The translations under genes were made by a program, and so were the position numbers. Below are positions 13,749 through 20,907 of a stretch of DNA of 38,265 bases, piece after piece. Within the stretch, counting starts at the first letter, position 1; every line of letters begins with the position of its first letter. The notes under the pieces were generated by a model, which was given only the letters and a program-made list of their open reading frames with translations, searched no databases and was not told where the DNA came from. This DNA comes from a virus. Location: positions 1 through 38,265 of the IMG/VR virus record IMGVR_UViG_3300009488_000035. The stretch is one strand, 5' to 3'.

Positions 13749-15719
13749 TTATTTCGGCGCATCGTTGAGGGCTTCTTGCTCCTCTTTCTGATTCTGGGTA
13801 GGTGCCAGATGTTTTGACAATTCCTGTTCGAGAGTTCTGAGTAGAAGTTCTGCCTCTGGCAGCTTCATCATGCCCATTCGCTTTGGCTTATATCCGATCA
13901 CATCTTTAACCTTCACCCTGAAAGCAACCGATCCCAGCGTTTTATACTGCGGAAGGGACGTAGCGAGCGCGCGCAATCTCTTGAATTGCTCTTTGGTGAT
14001 CTCCTGTTCTTCATCCGGTGGCTCCGTCTGTCCAGGAAGCACAGGATTGGGATTGTGATCGACTATATCCAGTTGCGGATTCTCTTCATCAGGTTTGGCA
14101 TCCGGATCGAAATCTGGCAACCGTCGGATCCGGACAATAGCCTCTGCGTAATCATCCAGAGTCCATGAATCTGCTGGGGCTTTGTGTAGATTTTCGAGGA
14201 TCCACGCGTCCCGCTTCTCTACGGTTCCGAATTTCTTGACGCATACCGTAAGTAGATCCTTTGTGAGGTTCCGCTCCTCTTTTTCCGCTGATTCGATTAC
14301 AGCGTCAATCTCCGCACGGAGTTCTTGCGCTGTTTCCTCTGTGCCAGTTTTTACCGCATCTTTCACAGCGTCCTCAACAGGCGTGCCATCTTTCGTGACT
14401 GGCTCTGGAAATTCTGCCTGGATCAAGAGGATCGCTTTCTGGAATTGTTCCGCCATCCATTTCGAGAGATCAGTATCATCAGGGAAGTGTTCCAGAATCC
14501 ATACGTCGCGCTCCTGGATTCCAGCGAAACAGGTTGCACCTAATTCCATGAAAGTTGATCGGAGTGCCTCGAGCTCAGGATCGGAATCTTCGTCCTTTCC
14601 GGTATCCACAACATCGCCCAGGACTTTCAGAGCTTTTTGATAATCTTCCACTGTCCAGGCTCCGATAAGCTTTTCTGCAACCGTTTTGCAGAAAGCATCC
14701 CTGTCCTGGATTCCAGCGAATACCGTCGCTCCCAATTCAGCGAAAGCGGCTTTCAGTTGCTCGAGCTCAAGATCGAATCTTCCGCTCTTCCCTTTCGTTT
14801 CCTCTTCTGGCTCCTGTTTCGGTTTGTGCGCCTCTGCTCTCTTCGAAGCCTTGAGAGAAGCAAACGGCATTTTATGGATGGCGCTGAAAGCCTTTGCATA
14901 ATGCGGCGCTTTCCATTTTGTGACAGAAGCTTCGCCCGTGTTCTGGAGTTGCCAGGAGTGCCGATCATCTTCATTTGCGAAGAGGTCCTTGATCATCCCA
15001 AAATATGATTCTCTGAGCGCTGTTAGATCCTCTCCGCTATCTACCGTCACCGATGCCACTTCAGGAATCTCCTGGGCAGGCTCCGATGCTTCCAGCGGCG
15101 GCTCATTATATGCCTGTAAAGCAGGATTCTCGAATCCGCCGCCGAGTTCCTCAGCGATATATGGTAGATGCTGAGTTTCCAGTCCCGCGTATCGGAGCGC
15201 TCGTGTTACAGCGCATTTTCTGAACATATCGCGCAACATTGTCTCCCAAAACCTGTTCGGCTTATTATCGCTTTTGCGCCGTTTGATACAATCCTCCAAC
15301 CACGTTTCCCAGACGTGAGGTCTTTCTCTGTCCTTGATCGTCAAAGTGATTTTGCACACTTTGGGATCGTCAGGATCGTCGAATTCATACTCAATATGCT
15401 CCAGCCCATTAGCGTATGCCACATCCAGATACTTTCTATAGCCCACTATCGTCTGACCAGGTTCGCCTGCGATCTTCATAAAGTATACCTCGCCCTTTAG
15501 CGGATCCAAATTCAGGGCGCGGCATTTTCCCATGAACCAGAAAATATCATCATCTGTGCCGCCTTTGCATATATATTTTCTCACAAGCTCCTTGTTGATC
15601 TGGATTGTCTCATAGCTGTATTGGAGCGGCGCTATCTCCGCGCCGGTTCCCTCTGTTGCTGGCTGTCTGGTTTCCGCATCCATCTTATCAAGTTCTGCCA
15701 TGTCATTTTTCTGATTCAT
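13749..15719 (-). CDS. bet: Bet/RecT-family single-strand annealing protein with repeated C-terminal domains
   Basis: A 656-residue protein. The start at 15719 is favoured over 15779, which lies deep inside the upstream gene. Residues about 25-200 match phage recombination protein Bet: LVRKYICKGGTDDDIFWFMGKCRALNLDPLKGEVYF, then IVGYRKYLDVA and FWETMLRDMFRKCAVTRALRYAG. A normal Bet is about 250-350 residues. Here the remaining 430 contain at least three degenerate repeats of about 60 residues sharing LGATxFAGIQxRDxW and a DYxKA helix, with acidic linkers. One palindromic element is in frame (PFASLKASKRAEA). With the upstream exonuclease it would form a strand-annealing recombination pair. Confidence 0.85.
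   Translation of the reverse strand: MNQKNDMAELDKMDAETRQPATEGTGAEIAPLQYSYETIQINKELVRKYICKGGTDDDIFWFMGKCRALNLDPLKGEVYFMKIAGEPGQTIVGYRKYLDVAYANGLEHIEYEFDDPDDPKVCKITLTIKDRERPHVWETWLEDCIKRRKSDNKPNRFWETMLRDMFRKCAVTRALRYAGLETQHLPYIAEELGGGFENPALQAYNEPPLEASEPAQEIPEVASVTVDSGEDLTALRESYFGMIKDLFANEDDRHSWQLQNTGEASVTKWKAPHYAKAFSAIHKMPFASLKASKRAEAHKPKQEPEEETKGKSGRFDLELEQLKAAFAELGATVFAGIQDRDAFCKTVAEKLIGAWTVEDYQKALKVLGDVVDTGKDEDSDPELEALRSTFMELGATCFAGIQERDVWILEHFPDDTDLSKWMAEQFQKAILLIQAEFPEPVTKDGTPVEDAVKDAVKTGTEETAQELRAEIDAVIESAEKEERNLTKDLLTVCVKKFGTVEKRDAWILENLHKAPADSWTLDDYAEAIVRIRRLPDFDPDAKPDEENPQLDIVDHNPNPVLPGQTEPPDEEQEITKEQFKRLRALATSLPQYKTLGSVAFRVKVKDVIGYKPKRMGMMKLPEAELLLRTLEQELSKHLAPTQNQKEEQEALNDAPK
14835..14864 (-). 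repeat. Dispersed palindromic element, copy 7, inside bet
   Basis: Short form, reverse on the plus strand. It is read in the Bet frame as FASLKASKRAEA and falls in the linker between the first and second C-terminal repeats. Only the base before the left arm and the last residues differ from the consensus. Confidence 0.9.
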
Positions 15720-15939
15720 TTTCTTTCTCACTTTCTTGAAGGAGCACCTCAGCGTTTTCAACGGCGTTGATGAATTCATCCCGCTTTTGTTTCGCCATAG
15801 CGATCCAGTGTCTTGTTTCGGTCCTGAGAAAATGGAGATCTTCCGAATCCGTTCGCTGCCAATCCTGGCTGGTGAGCGCTTTCAGATAATCGATAACGCA
15901 TCTCAGCGCGTGGACTTTTTGATCGTGTATGCTTCCCAT
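15703..15939 (-). CDS. Small helical early protein
   Basis: A 78-residue protein. The start at 15939 follows AGGGAG. It is helical throughout (HALRCVIDYLKALTSQDW; LRTETRHWIAMAKQKRDEFINAVENAEVLLQ) with an acidic tail. It overlaps the Bet start by 17 bases and follows the exonuclease by 11 bases, so it may be an accessory of the recombination pair. No family recognised. Confidence 0.6.
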   Translation of the reverse strand: MGSIHDQKVHALRCVIDYLKALTSQDWQRTDSEDLHFLRTETRHWIAMAKQKRDEFINAVENAEVLLQESEKENESEK

Positions 15940-15950
15940 TAAGATACTCC

Positions 15951-16721
15951 CTATGGCTTGACTCTGCCGCCATTTTCCGCCTCGCACTCCTGCCAGTATC
16001 GACAATAGCGCTGAGAGCACAGGTTATTATTAACTCGGTTAGCGTACCAGATCTCCGCCTCGATACCTTTCGCTACTCCGGATAGGAGAGTCAGAAAATA
16101 CCGCTCTTCGGCTTCCGTCACCTCTACTGGAAAAGATAGAATCCTGGGAACCTTTCCCCGGACACCGTAATCTATTCTAGCCTCCATATCTGGGCTCTGG
16201 AGCTTGCGGCGCATAGCGCTGGTGTAGCCGTAGGTCTGGAGCAAATGCGTATCACGCGGCCGATTCAGACCGCGCGCGGTGGTTTTGTTTTCGATAACGA
16301 TCCCATCGTCGCTCACTAGATCCACTCTGCCTGTGAAAGGCCACGGCTTATTGCTGAAAGTCATGGTAAACATCTGCTCAACTTCCACTGGCTGAATCTT
16401 ATATGCGATAACGCTTTGATACTCAGCCAGAAGCATGATCCCTGAATCTTTTTCGATTCCGCGATCCTCTCCCTGCCTGAGCTCTATCTCATGTTCGTCA
16501 AAGCCCGCGCTGAAAATGGCCAGGACATCATCCAGCGGAAGATCCCGATATGTGTCGCATTTCTGCAAATAATTGTGCTTTGTGGTATCGTGGAAAACCG
16601 TTCCTATGGCAAGTGCTATATTGGCAGGTTTCCAGAGTTCAAGGCAATATTGGCAGTAGTAGCGGTATGGGCAAATCAGGAAGGTGGTTACTCGGCTGCT
16701 GGATAAACGTTTTACTTGCAT
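15951..16721 (-). CDS. PD-(D/E)XK exonuclease, RecB/Cas4-like with a predicted Fe-S cluster
   Basis: A 256-residue protein. The ATG at 16721 follows AAAAGGAGG. It opens with RLSSSRVTTFLICPYRYYC, the usual N-terminal motif of PDDEXK_1 nucleases, then has a conserved GTVFHDTTK His helix, the catalytic GRVDLV ... IVIENKT (D and ExK) and LLQTYGYTSAM. Cys at about 17 plus Cys at about 235, 240 and 246 (CSQRYCRYWQEC) match the four ligands of the Cas4/AddB iron-sulfur cluster. It would resect DNA to make single strands for Bet. Confidence 0.85.
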   Translation of the reverse strand: MQVKRLSSSRVTTFLICPYRYYCQYCLELWKPANIALAIGTVFHDTTKHNYLQKCDTYRDLPLDDVLAIFSAGFDEHEIELRQGEDRGIEKDSGIMLLAEYQSVIAYKIQPVEVEQMFTMTFSNKPWPFTGRVDLVSDDGIVIENKTTARGLNRPRDTHLLQTYGYTSAMRRKLQSPDMEARIDYGVRGKVPRILSFPVEVTEAEERYFLTLLSGVAKGIEAEIWYANRVNNNLCSQRYCRYWQECEAENGGRVKP

Positions 16722-16759
16722 CTTATTGAGCCTCCTTTTGATCCTTTGCTGATTCTCCG

Positions 16760-16966
16760 TCAATCGAAGATTATGATGTCCTTCAACTCCATCTTGAGAG
16801 CTGCCGCAGCCGCTTCGACTTTCTTTGTGTGGAATCCTCCATTTCTCCACCGGAAAAGCGTCCGCGCAGAAATATCAACGCTTTTTTCATTGAGCAAATC
16901 CGCCAGACTTCCAACAGTAGACACGCCTTCGGTTTCCTCGATCATTCGATCTATGTTTACCCTCAT
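16760..16966 (-). CDS. Small HTH regulator
   Basis: A 68-residue protein. AAAGGTGG lies 9 bases from the ATG. The sequence VGSLADLLNEKSVDISARTLFRWRNGGFHTKKVEAAAAALKM fits a Cro/C1-type helix-turn-helix with recognition helix at SARTLFRW. It lies second in the leftward early operon, directly before the recombination genes, a position typical of cII/antirepressor-like regulators. Confidence 0.65.
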   Translation of the reverse strand: MRVNIDRMIEETEGVSTVGSLADLLNEKSVDISARTLFRWRNGGFHTKKVEAAAAALKMELKDIIIFD

Positions 16967-17006
16967 TATCTTTCACCACCTTTCGGTTGGAATCTAATGA
17001 CTCAAA

Positions 17007-17032
17007 CTAACACAAGCTAGTTAGAGAACTAG
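17007..17032. promoter_or_regulatory. Operator-like palindromes between the two early regulators
   Basis: A perfect 6-bp-arm palindrome CTAGTT-AGAG-AACTAG (17017-17032) overlaps a second one, CTAAC-N8-GTTAG (17007-17024). They lie between the stop of the 124-residue regulator and the start of the 68-residue regulator, so binding of either regulator is a reasonable guess. Confidence 0.45.
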
Positions 17033-17050
17033 AGAAAAAAATATGATAAT

Positions 17051-17425
17051 TCATTCATCTCTCTTACGAAGTTGTGCTTTAAGAGACAATACCTCATGCT
17101 GTAGTTCTTGGCTCTGCTTGGTGAGCGCAAGTATAATCGTGTCTTTTCTTTCCCGGAGATCATTCAATTCTTCCCATATTTCCCTGGCCTGATCATCTGC
17201 CAGAACGGATACGCGCACTTTCAAGCACTTAGCGATCTTCTTGGCAAGATAGAGGCTGACGCTGGTTTTAGCCCGAAGGATTTTATATAAAGTATCCCTG
17301 TGTATCGCCTTCCCTGTCTCCTGGCTCAAGCGAACCATGTCAGGGACTTTCAGATCCTGGAGTTTCATCTCTCTCTTAACGTTTTCCGCGAATTCTACTT
17401 TGACATCCTCTCTCTCTTGATTCAT
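17051..17425 (-). CDS. HTH regulator with C-terminal coiled coil (Cro-like position)
   Basis: A 124-residue protein. It starts after AGGGAGG and is the first gene of the leftward early operon. Residues 12-72 form a C1/Cro-type HTH (LKVPDMVRLSQETGKAIHRDTLYKILRAKTSVSLYLAKKIAKCLKV). Residues 78-124 form a coiled coil. It is divergent from the S24-type repressor, so it is placed like Cro. Its tail shares RERxDTIILxLTxxxQxL with the protein encoded at 20200-20556, hinting at a shared oligomerisation module. Confidence 0.75.
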   Translation of the reverse strand: MNQEREDVKVEFAENVKREMKLQDLKVPDMVRLSQETGKAIHRDTLYKILRAKTSVSLYLAKKIAKCLKVRVSVLADDQAREIWEELNDLRERKDTIILALTKQSQELQHEVLSLKAQLRKRDE

Positions 17426-17469
17426 TTCTATATCCTCCCTTGATAGGGTTTATAACTCTATATCAGTTA

Positions 17470-17499
17470 ATTATACCATAGAGCGACACGATATGTCAA
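17470..17499 (-). promoter_or_regulatory. Leftward early promoter
   Basis: On the minus strand there is TTGACA, an 18-base spacer and TATAAT with TGG before it. This is the strongest promoter visible. The transcript would begin near 17463, about 38 bases ahead of the regulator start. Confidence 0.85.
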
Positions 17500-17508
17500 C
17501 CTAAAATA

Positions 17509-17530
17509 GGCTTTGATTATATCTAAAGCC
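17509..17530. promoter_or_regulatory. Operator candidate between divergent promoters
   Basis: The inverted repeat GGCTTT-N10-AAAGCC lies between the leftward and rightward promoters. Nearby CGACAC (17484) and GTGTCG (17547) form a second, wider inverted pair. These are plausible repressor sites for the divergent regulator genes. Confidence 0.45.
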
Positions 17531-17579
17531 TCTTTAACTAACAAAAGTGTCGATTTTAGTATACAAATATCTTGAAATC

Positions 17580-17588
17580 TGGTATAAT
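17580..17588 (+). promoter_or_regulatory. Extended -10 promoter for the repressor gene
   Basis: TGGTATAAT is an extended -10 element. No good -35 lies 16-18 bases upstream, which suggests a weaker or activator-dependent promoter. It stands about 90 bases ahead of the repressor start. Confidence 0.6.
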
Positions 17589-17679
17589 GAGATAATTACC
17601 AGTTATACGATCATTTATTTTTTTAAGCCGCCGACCAAGTTTGGCGGAGCAAATGCCAGAACAGATCAGGAGGTATCGA

Positions 17680-18396
17680 ATGAGAAAAAAGCCATTTACT
17701 TTGACTCTCAAGGAGAAAGAGACGATAGGGCTAATCATCAAAGACAGGCGAAACAGACTCGGCTTAACTCTCGACGATCTAGCTGGCGCGATAGGGAGCA
17801 CAAACGCATATTTATCCATGCTAGAAAACAGTAAGCGCATAGCTTCAGATAGAGTCCTCCGCCAGATCACTGAGGAACTCGATTTGGATTATGAGTACCT
17901 GCGAGAACTTTCAGAAAAAGAGCGGTATGAAAGAGAAGCAAACAAGATTAGATCCAAATATTTTGAGATACAGAAAATAGCTCAGGATAAATGCATGAAC
18001 CTGGATAGCTCTGTTCTGTATGTTCCTATACTTGGGACCGTTCCTACTCAAGCTCCACTTGCAGATGAATCGGAGACAGCTATCTGTGTGCCTCAGAATT
18101 GGATCAGTGAGGCAGACAAAATCTTCGCTCTACAGATCAGTGATGACACCATGACCGGTCGGCTTGAGGATACCGACCTCGTAGCTGTCAAGAGAGGACT
18201 CGATCCAGAAAATAATGATATAGTAATAGTCCGCGTAAATGATATGATAATGGCGAAGACAATCGAGTTTATTGGTAATATGGTTGTGTTAAGAAGCACA
18301 AACGGACAGCCTGAGACGATGCACTTCACCGAAAAAGATAAGGAGCAGATGGAGGTAATCGGCAAAGTGATTTTCAGGATTACCCAGGCTTCGTGA
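17680..18396 (+). CDS. C1-type repressor with S24 peptidase-like domain, catalytic Ser replaced by Thr
   Basis: A 238-residue protein. The ATG at 17680 follows AGGAGGTATCGA. The HTH lies at about 24-53 (RRNRLGLTLDDLAGAIGSTNAYLSMLE). The C-terminal S24/LexA-like domain at about 115-238 has FALQISDDTM, where the family has G-D-S-M: T157 sits at the nucleophile position. K193 (MAKTI) keeps the catalytic Lys. The usual Ala-Gly cleavage site is replaced by Thr-Gln (GTVPTQAP, 119-126). It therefore probably represses lytic genes but may not self-cleave in the RecA-dependent way, so induction could depend on an antirepressor. Confidence 0.85.
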   Translation: MRKKPFTLTLKEKETIGLIIKDRRNRLGLTLDDLAGAIGSTNAYLSMLENSKRIASDRVLRQITEELDLDYEYLRELSEKERYEREANKIRSKYFEIQKIAQDKCMNLDSSVLYVPILGTVPTQAPLADESETAICVPQNWISEADKIFALQISDDTMTGRLEDTDLVAVKRGLDPENNDIVIVRVNDMIMAKTIEFIGNMVVLRSTNGQPETMHFTEKDKEQMEVIGKVIFRITQAS

Positions 18397-18408
18397 AAAG
18401 GAGATGCT

Positions 18409-18906
18409 ATGTCACTGAATTGTGGAGAACCGCAACAGAAAGAGGAAGAGGAACCTGAAATAGAGAAGAAGAAAGGCATTTGGGCTGGTGGGGATGTATC
18501 TTATAAATCTGGCTGTCTAGTAGCTCTGATTGTTGTTGCTTTCGCGATTCTTGCCGTTGTAATATTTCAATTCTTATCATCAGATGGCGATACAAAAAAG
18601 CCAGATATTCTCAAGTTTAGCGCCTCAGTCTCATTCACGGGAACCCAATTTATCATCATTAACCAGGATACTTTTGATTGGCTCAATGTCAAGCTGGAGA
18701 TAAACGCCGGATTGATCGCCGGCGGTTATTCACTGGAGCATCCAGTTATGAAAGCCGGGCAGAGCTACACAGTTGGAGCACTGCAATTTGCTAAATCCGA
18801 TGGCACGCGTTTTAATCCAATCACAATGAAGCCTCAGAAATTAGCTATTTATTCACGCGATAAGCGTGGCATGATAAAGGGATCATATCATGCCCGATGG
18901 AAGTAA
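18409..18906 (+). CDS. One-helix membrane protein co-transcribed with the repressor
   Basis: A 165-residue protein. It starts after AAAAGGAGATGCT, 12 bases beyond the repressor gene. The acidic/basic N-terminal tail (30 residues) precedes one transmembrane helix at about 36-56 (CLVALIVVAFAILAVVIFQFL). The remaining 108 residues would lie outside and form a beta-rich domain (FTGTQFIIINQDTFDWLNVKLEINAGLIAGGY). Expression with the repressor in the prophage state suggests lysogenic conversion, such as superinfection exclusion. This is inferred from position and topology. Confidence 0.7.
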   Translation: MSLNCGEPQQKEEEEPEIEKKKGIWAGGDVSYKSGCLVALIVVAFAILAVVIFQFLSSDGDTKKPDILKFSASVSFTGTQFIIINQDTFDWLNVKLEINAGLIAGGYSLEHPVMKAGQSYTVGALQFAKSDGTRFNPITMKPQKLAIYSRDKRGMIKGSYHARWK

Positions 18907-18934
18907 ATCTGTTCGTCAAATCGGCTCAAAATCA

Positions 18935-19022
18935 TCCGCACTATTGAGTACAGTAATATCCGCACTATCGGGTTAAATAGTCCGCACTATTGAGTACAGT
19001 GATCCGCACTATTGAGTTAAGT
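18935..19022 (+). repeat. Four iterons upstream of the plasmid-type rep gene
   Basis: There are four direct copies of TCCGCACTATTGAGTACAGT at 18935, 18959, 18981 and 19003 (20 bases each; spacing 24, 22, 22). The second and fourth end in GTTAAAT/GTTAAGT. Spacing near two helical turns and position just before a Rep gene are hallmarks of a theta-type plasmid origin or of Rep autoregulation. A 9-base inverted match (ATAGTGCGG) lies at 20717-20725. Confidence 0.85.
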
Positions 19023-19045
19023 TTTTGGAGGCAAAGTCAATAATC

Positions 19046-20203
19046 ATGCGCTTTTATAGACCCAGAGACTTCTTTATTACTCTTTTAAAACGATTTAAAA
19101 GGGCGCCTGTGCAATTAGAGCTTGATCCGGACTCTCCCGAATCTTCTTCTCTCAAGGCTTCGAAGAGAGCAAAATTTGCTTCTCTCAAGGCATCGAAGAG
19201 AGCAAAATCCACCCCACCGAAAGAAGTCAAGGAAGCAAAAGAGAAAAAGCCAAAGCCCTCCCCGGAGATAGTGAGAAGCGAACTCAACCTGGAAAAGAAC
19301 GCGGTCTTTGCAGTCTCCACTTACAGGGAAAGGTCCAGGGAGGTCATCAGAACCTATGAGACGGATTCGGGATCCATGGAGCGCAGAGTCGTTGTAGGCA
19401 GAGCGACGGACGGCTCCGAAGTCGGTATCCTCACCACGACTCATTTCAAGCTGTATCTTGCCCTCCTGGAACTCTGGGAGAAAGCAGGGAAGCCAGTTAG
19501 CCAGCCTGTCCATTTCACCGTCCTCAAGTTGATAAAACGTCTCAAATTGGTGGATTCAGGGAATAATTATAAGAACATGCTGAAATCAATGGAAGGACTG
19601 AGAAGCATACCGATACGATTCATTGATAGCTTCCAGACCAAAGATGGAGAATTCCGGTCAACAGGGCATTTGAGCGTCCTATCGTACCTGGATATATACG
19701 AGAGAAAGAGAAGGACGAAAGGCGGAGATAAGGTCTATGGATACGGGGAATTCCAGTTTGACAGGCACATTCTTATGTCGCTTGTGGAAAATTTCACGCA
19801 CCCTCTTCGATTAGATGTGATCACCAGTTTCAGAAAACATCGGGAACTAGCTATACTCCTCTACACATATCTTGATCGCCAATTAGCCTTCAGAAGAAAG
19901 TTTGAGATTACGCTGAAAAAGCTCTACACGCAACTTGATCTGTCTCAGGCATACATTACCTATCCATCACAGAGGAAATCGAAAATAGAGCCCGTTCTGG
20001 AGCAACTGATAGGCAAAGAACTATCTACAGGGAAGTTATCATACTGCGAAACCGAGAAGACGAAGGACGGGAGGGATTATAAATTGGTTTGCAGAAAGAC
20101 CGGCGTTACGCAAATCCCCGCGCCGGAGCCTGTCAAATTAGATTGGAGCCTGGCCCTGGACAAACTGTTATCTCAGATGGAGCAAATGAAAGACAACCGA
20201 TGA
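19046..20203 (+). CDS. repA-like: RepA-like plasmid replication initiator
   Basis: A 385-residue protein. The ATG at 19046 is preceded by GGAGG at a long distance (about 14 bases), which may keep expression low. Residues 1-80 are a basic linker that includes two tandem palindromic-element peptides (SSLKASKRAKFASLKASKRAK, at about 34-54). The core at about 85-330 resembles the replication initiator protein A family: LTTTHFKLYLALLELWEK, FTVLKLIKRLKL, then FQFDRHILMSLVENFTHPL and LAILLYTYLDRQLAFR, a pair of winged-helix units. The iterons directly upstream support replication initiation. The next gene overlaps by ATGA. Confidence 0.75.
   Translation: MRFYRPRDFFITLLKRFKRAPVQLELDPDSPESSSLKASKRAKFASLKASKRAKSTPPKEVKEAKEKKPKPSPEIVRSELNLEKNAVFAVSTYRERSREVIRTYETDSGSMERRVVVGRATDGSEVGILTTTHFKLYLALLELWEKAGKPVSQPVHFTVLKLIKRLKLVDSGNNYKNMLKSMEGLRSIPIRFIDSFQTKDGEFRSTGHLSVLSYLDIYERKRRTKGGDKVYGYGEFQFDRHILMSLVENFTHPLRLDVITSFRKHRELAILLYTYLDRQLAFRRKFEITLKKLYTQLDLSQAYITYPSQRKSKIEPVLEQLIGKELSTGKLSYCETEKTKDGRDYKLVCRKTGVTQIPAPEPVKLDWSLALDKLLSQMEQMKDNR
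19145..19207 (+). repeat. Dispersed palindromic element, two tandem copies (8-9) inside rep
   Basis: The units lie at 19145-19174 (first TTTG part lost) and 19175-19207, a 33-base period of 11 codons. Both are read as (F)ASLKASKRAK in the N-terminal linker of the initiator. The loops differ at one base (GGCTTCG versus GGCATCG). Confidence 0.92.
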
Positions 20204-20556
20204 AGGAATGGATAACTGTCAAGGAAGCCGCGAAACTTCGGAAATGCACGGAAAGAAACATTCTGCAACTGATAAAGAAAAATGAGCTTGAGGCCAGAAA
20301 GGAAGGGCATCGCTGGCTGATACGGAAAGATTCAATAGAAAAGATTTCCGAAAAATCTCCGAATAATTCCGAACTCATTTCCGTACTTAAAGCAGAACTC
20401 CAGGAGAGGAATGATCAGATAAAACAGTTGCAGGAAGAATTAAGCAAGGTCCGAGAAAGATCCGATACGATTATTCTTAGACTTACAGAACACAATCAGC
20501 AATTATTGGAAGATAAGCGCCCCTGGTATCACAAGCTATTCAAGCGGCATCAATAA
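20200..20556 (+). CDS. HTH_17/excisionase-like DNA-binding protein with coiled coil
   Basis: A 118-residue protein. Its ATG overlaps the rep stop (ATGA). Residues 1-50 (WITVKEAAKLRKCTERNILQLIKKNELEARKEGHRWLIRKDSIEK) are a typical MerR/Xis-like HTH_17. Residues 60-105 are a coiled coil, and the end is KRPWYHKLFKRH, a Trp/Lys-rich tail seen in many plasmid-borne regulators. Coupling to rep suggests a copy-number, partition or replication helper role. An excisionase role is less likely because no integrase is seen. Confidence 0.7.
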   Translation: MKEWITVKEAAKLRKCTERNILQLIKKNELEARKEGHRWLIRKDSIEKISEKSPNNSELISVLKAELQERNDQIKQLQEELSKVRERSDTIILRLTEHNQQLLEDKRPWYHKLFKRHQ

Positions 20557-20791
20557 CACCGCTGGCGGAACTTCCAGCGCTCCAGCGAGAGCCGCTACGG
20601 TATCAACGCTCGCGCCCCTGGAGCAGTCAAGGATTTTCAGGTGTCAGAATTCTGCACGGAAGCTGCTTTCCGTGGCCACGGGATCCCTTCCAGGAAGTGG
20701 AATCCGCAAGCCAGTCATAGTGCGGGATCTTGATTTTACCTCAAAAGTGTCAGGATTCCGCACATAATATTCGAAAGGATTTCAGGAGGGA

Positions 20792-20844
20792 AGGCGGCTC
20801 CCGGTCTGTAAGATGAGGAGAGTTTTTTGTTTCAGGAGCCGCCT
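20792..20844 (+). terminator. Terminator of the rightward operon
   Basis: The arms AGGCGGCTCC/GGAGCCGCCT (10 bp, perfect) are followed by GATTTTG. An inner stem CTCC/GGAG is directly followed by TTTTTT, so two alternative intrinsic terminators are nested. It would stop transcripts from the repressor-rep operon before the convergent tail genes. Confidence 0.75.
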
Positions 20845-20847
20845 GAT

Positions 20848-20888
20848 TTTGCTCTCTTCGATGCCTTGAAGGTAGTACCTGAAGCAAA
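20848..20888 (-). repeat. Dispersed palindromic element, copy 10 (long form)
   Basis: This is the nine-base-longer version with GGTACTACC, between the terminator and the last tail gene stop. It is followed by TTTGCTCT, which looks like the first arm of a further, truncated unit. Confidence 0.88.
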
Positions 20889-20907
20889 ATTTGCTCTGGT
20901 TGTGACG

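Larger units (their letters stand above)
20557..20907. other. Structured non-coding region between convergent operons
   Basis: No gene is seen in 351 bases. It is dense in symmetry: CGCTGG-N8-CCAGCG near its start; GCTCCAG ... CTGGAGC enclosing smaller arms; CACGGAA-N5-TTCCGTG; the perfect palindrome CCGTGGCCACGG; and two direct repeats GTGTCAGAATTCTGCAC (20641-20657) and GTGTCAGGATTCCGCAC (20747-20763). It also contains a partial inverted iteron at 20717, the terminator and a palindromic-element copy. Origin, resolution or attachment functions are possible. Confidence 0.6.

Noticed and set aside
20200-20556. Excisionase gene
   Set aside because: The HTH_17 fold fits an excisionase, but no integrase was found and the gene is coupled to rep with a plasmid-like C-terminal tail, so a replication or regulatory role is more likely.
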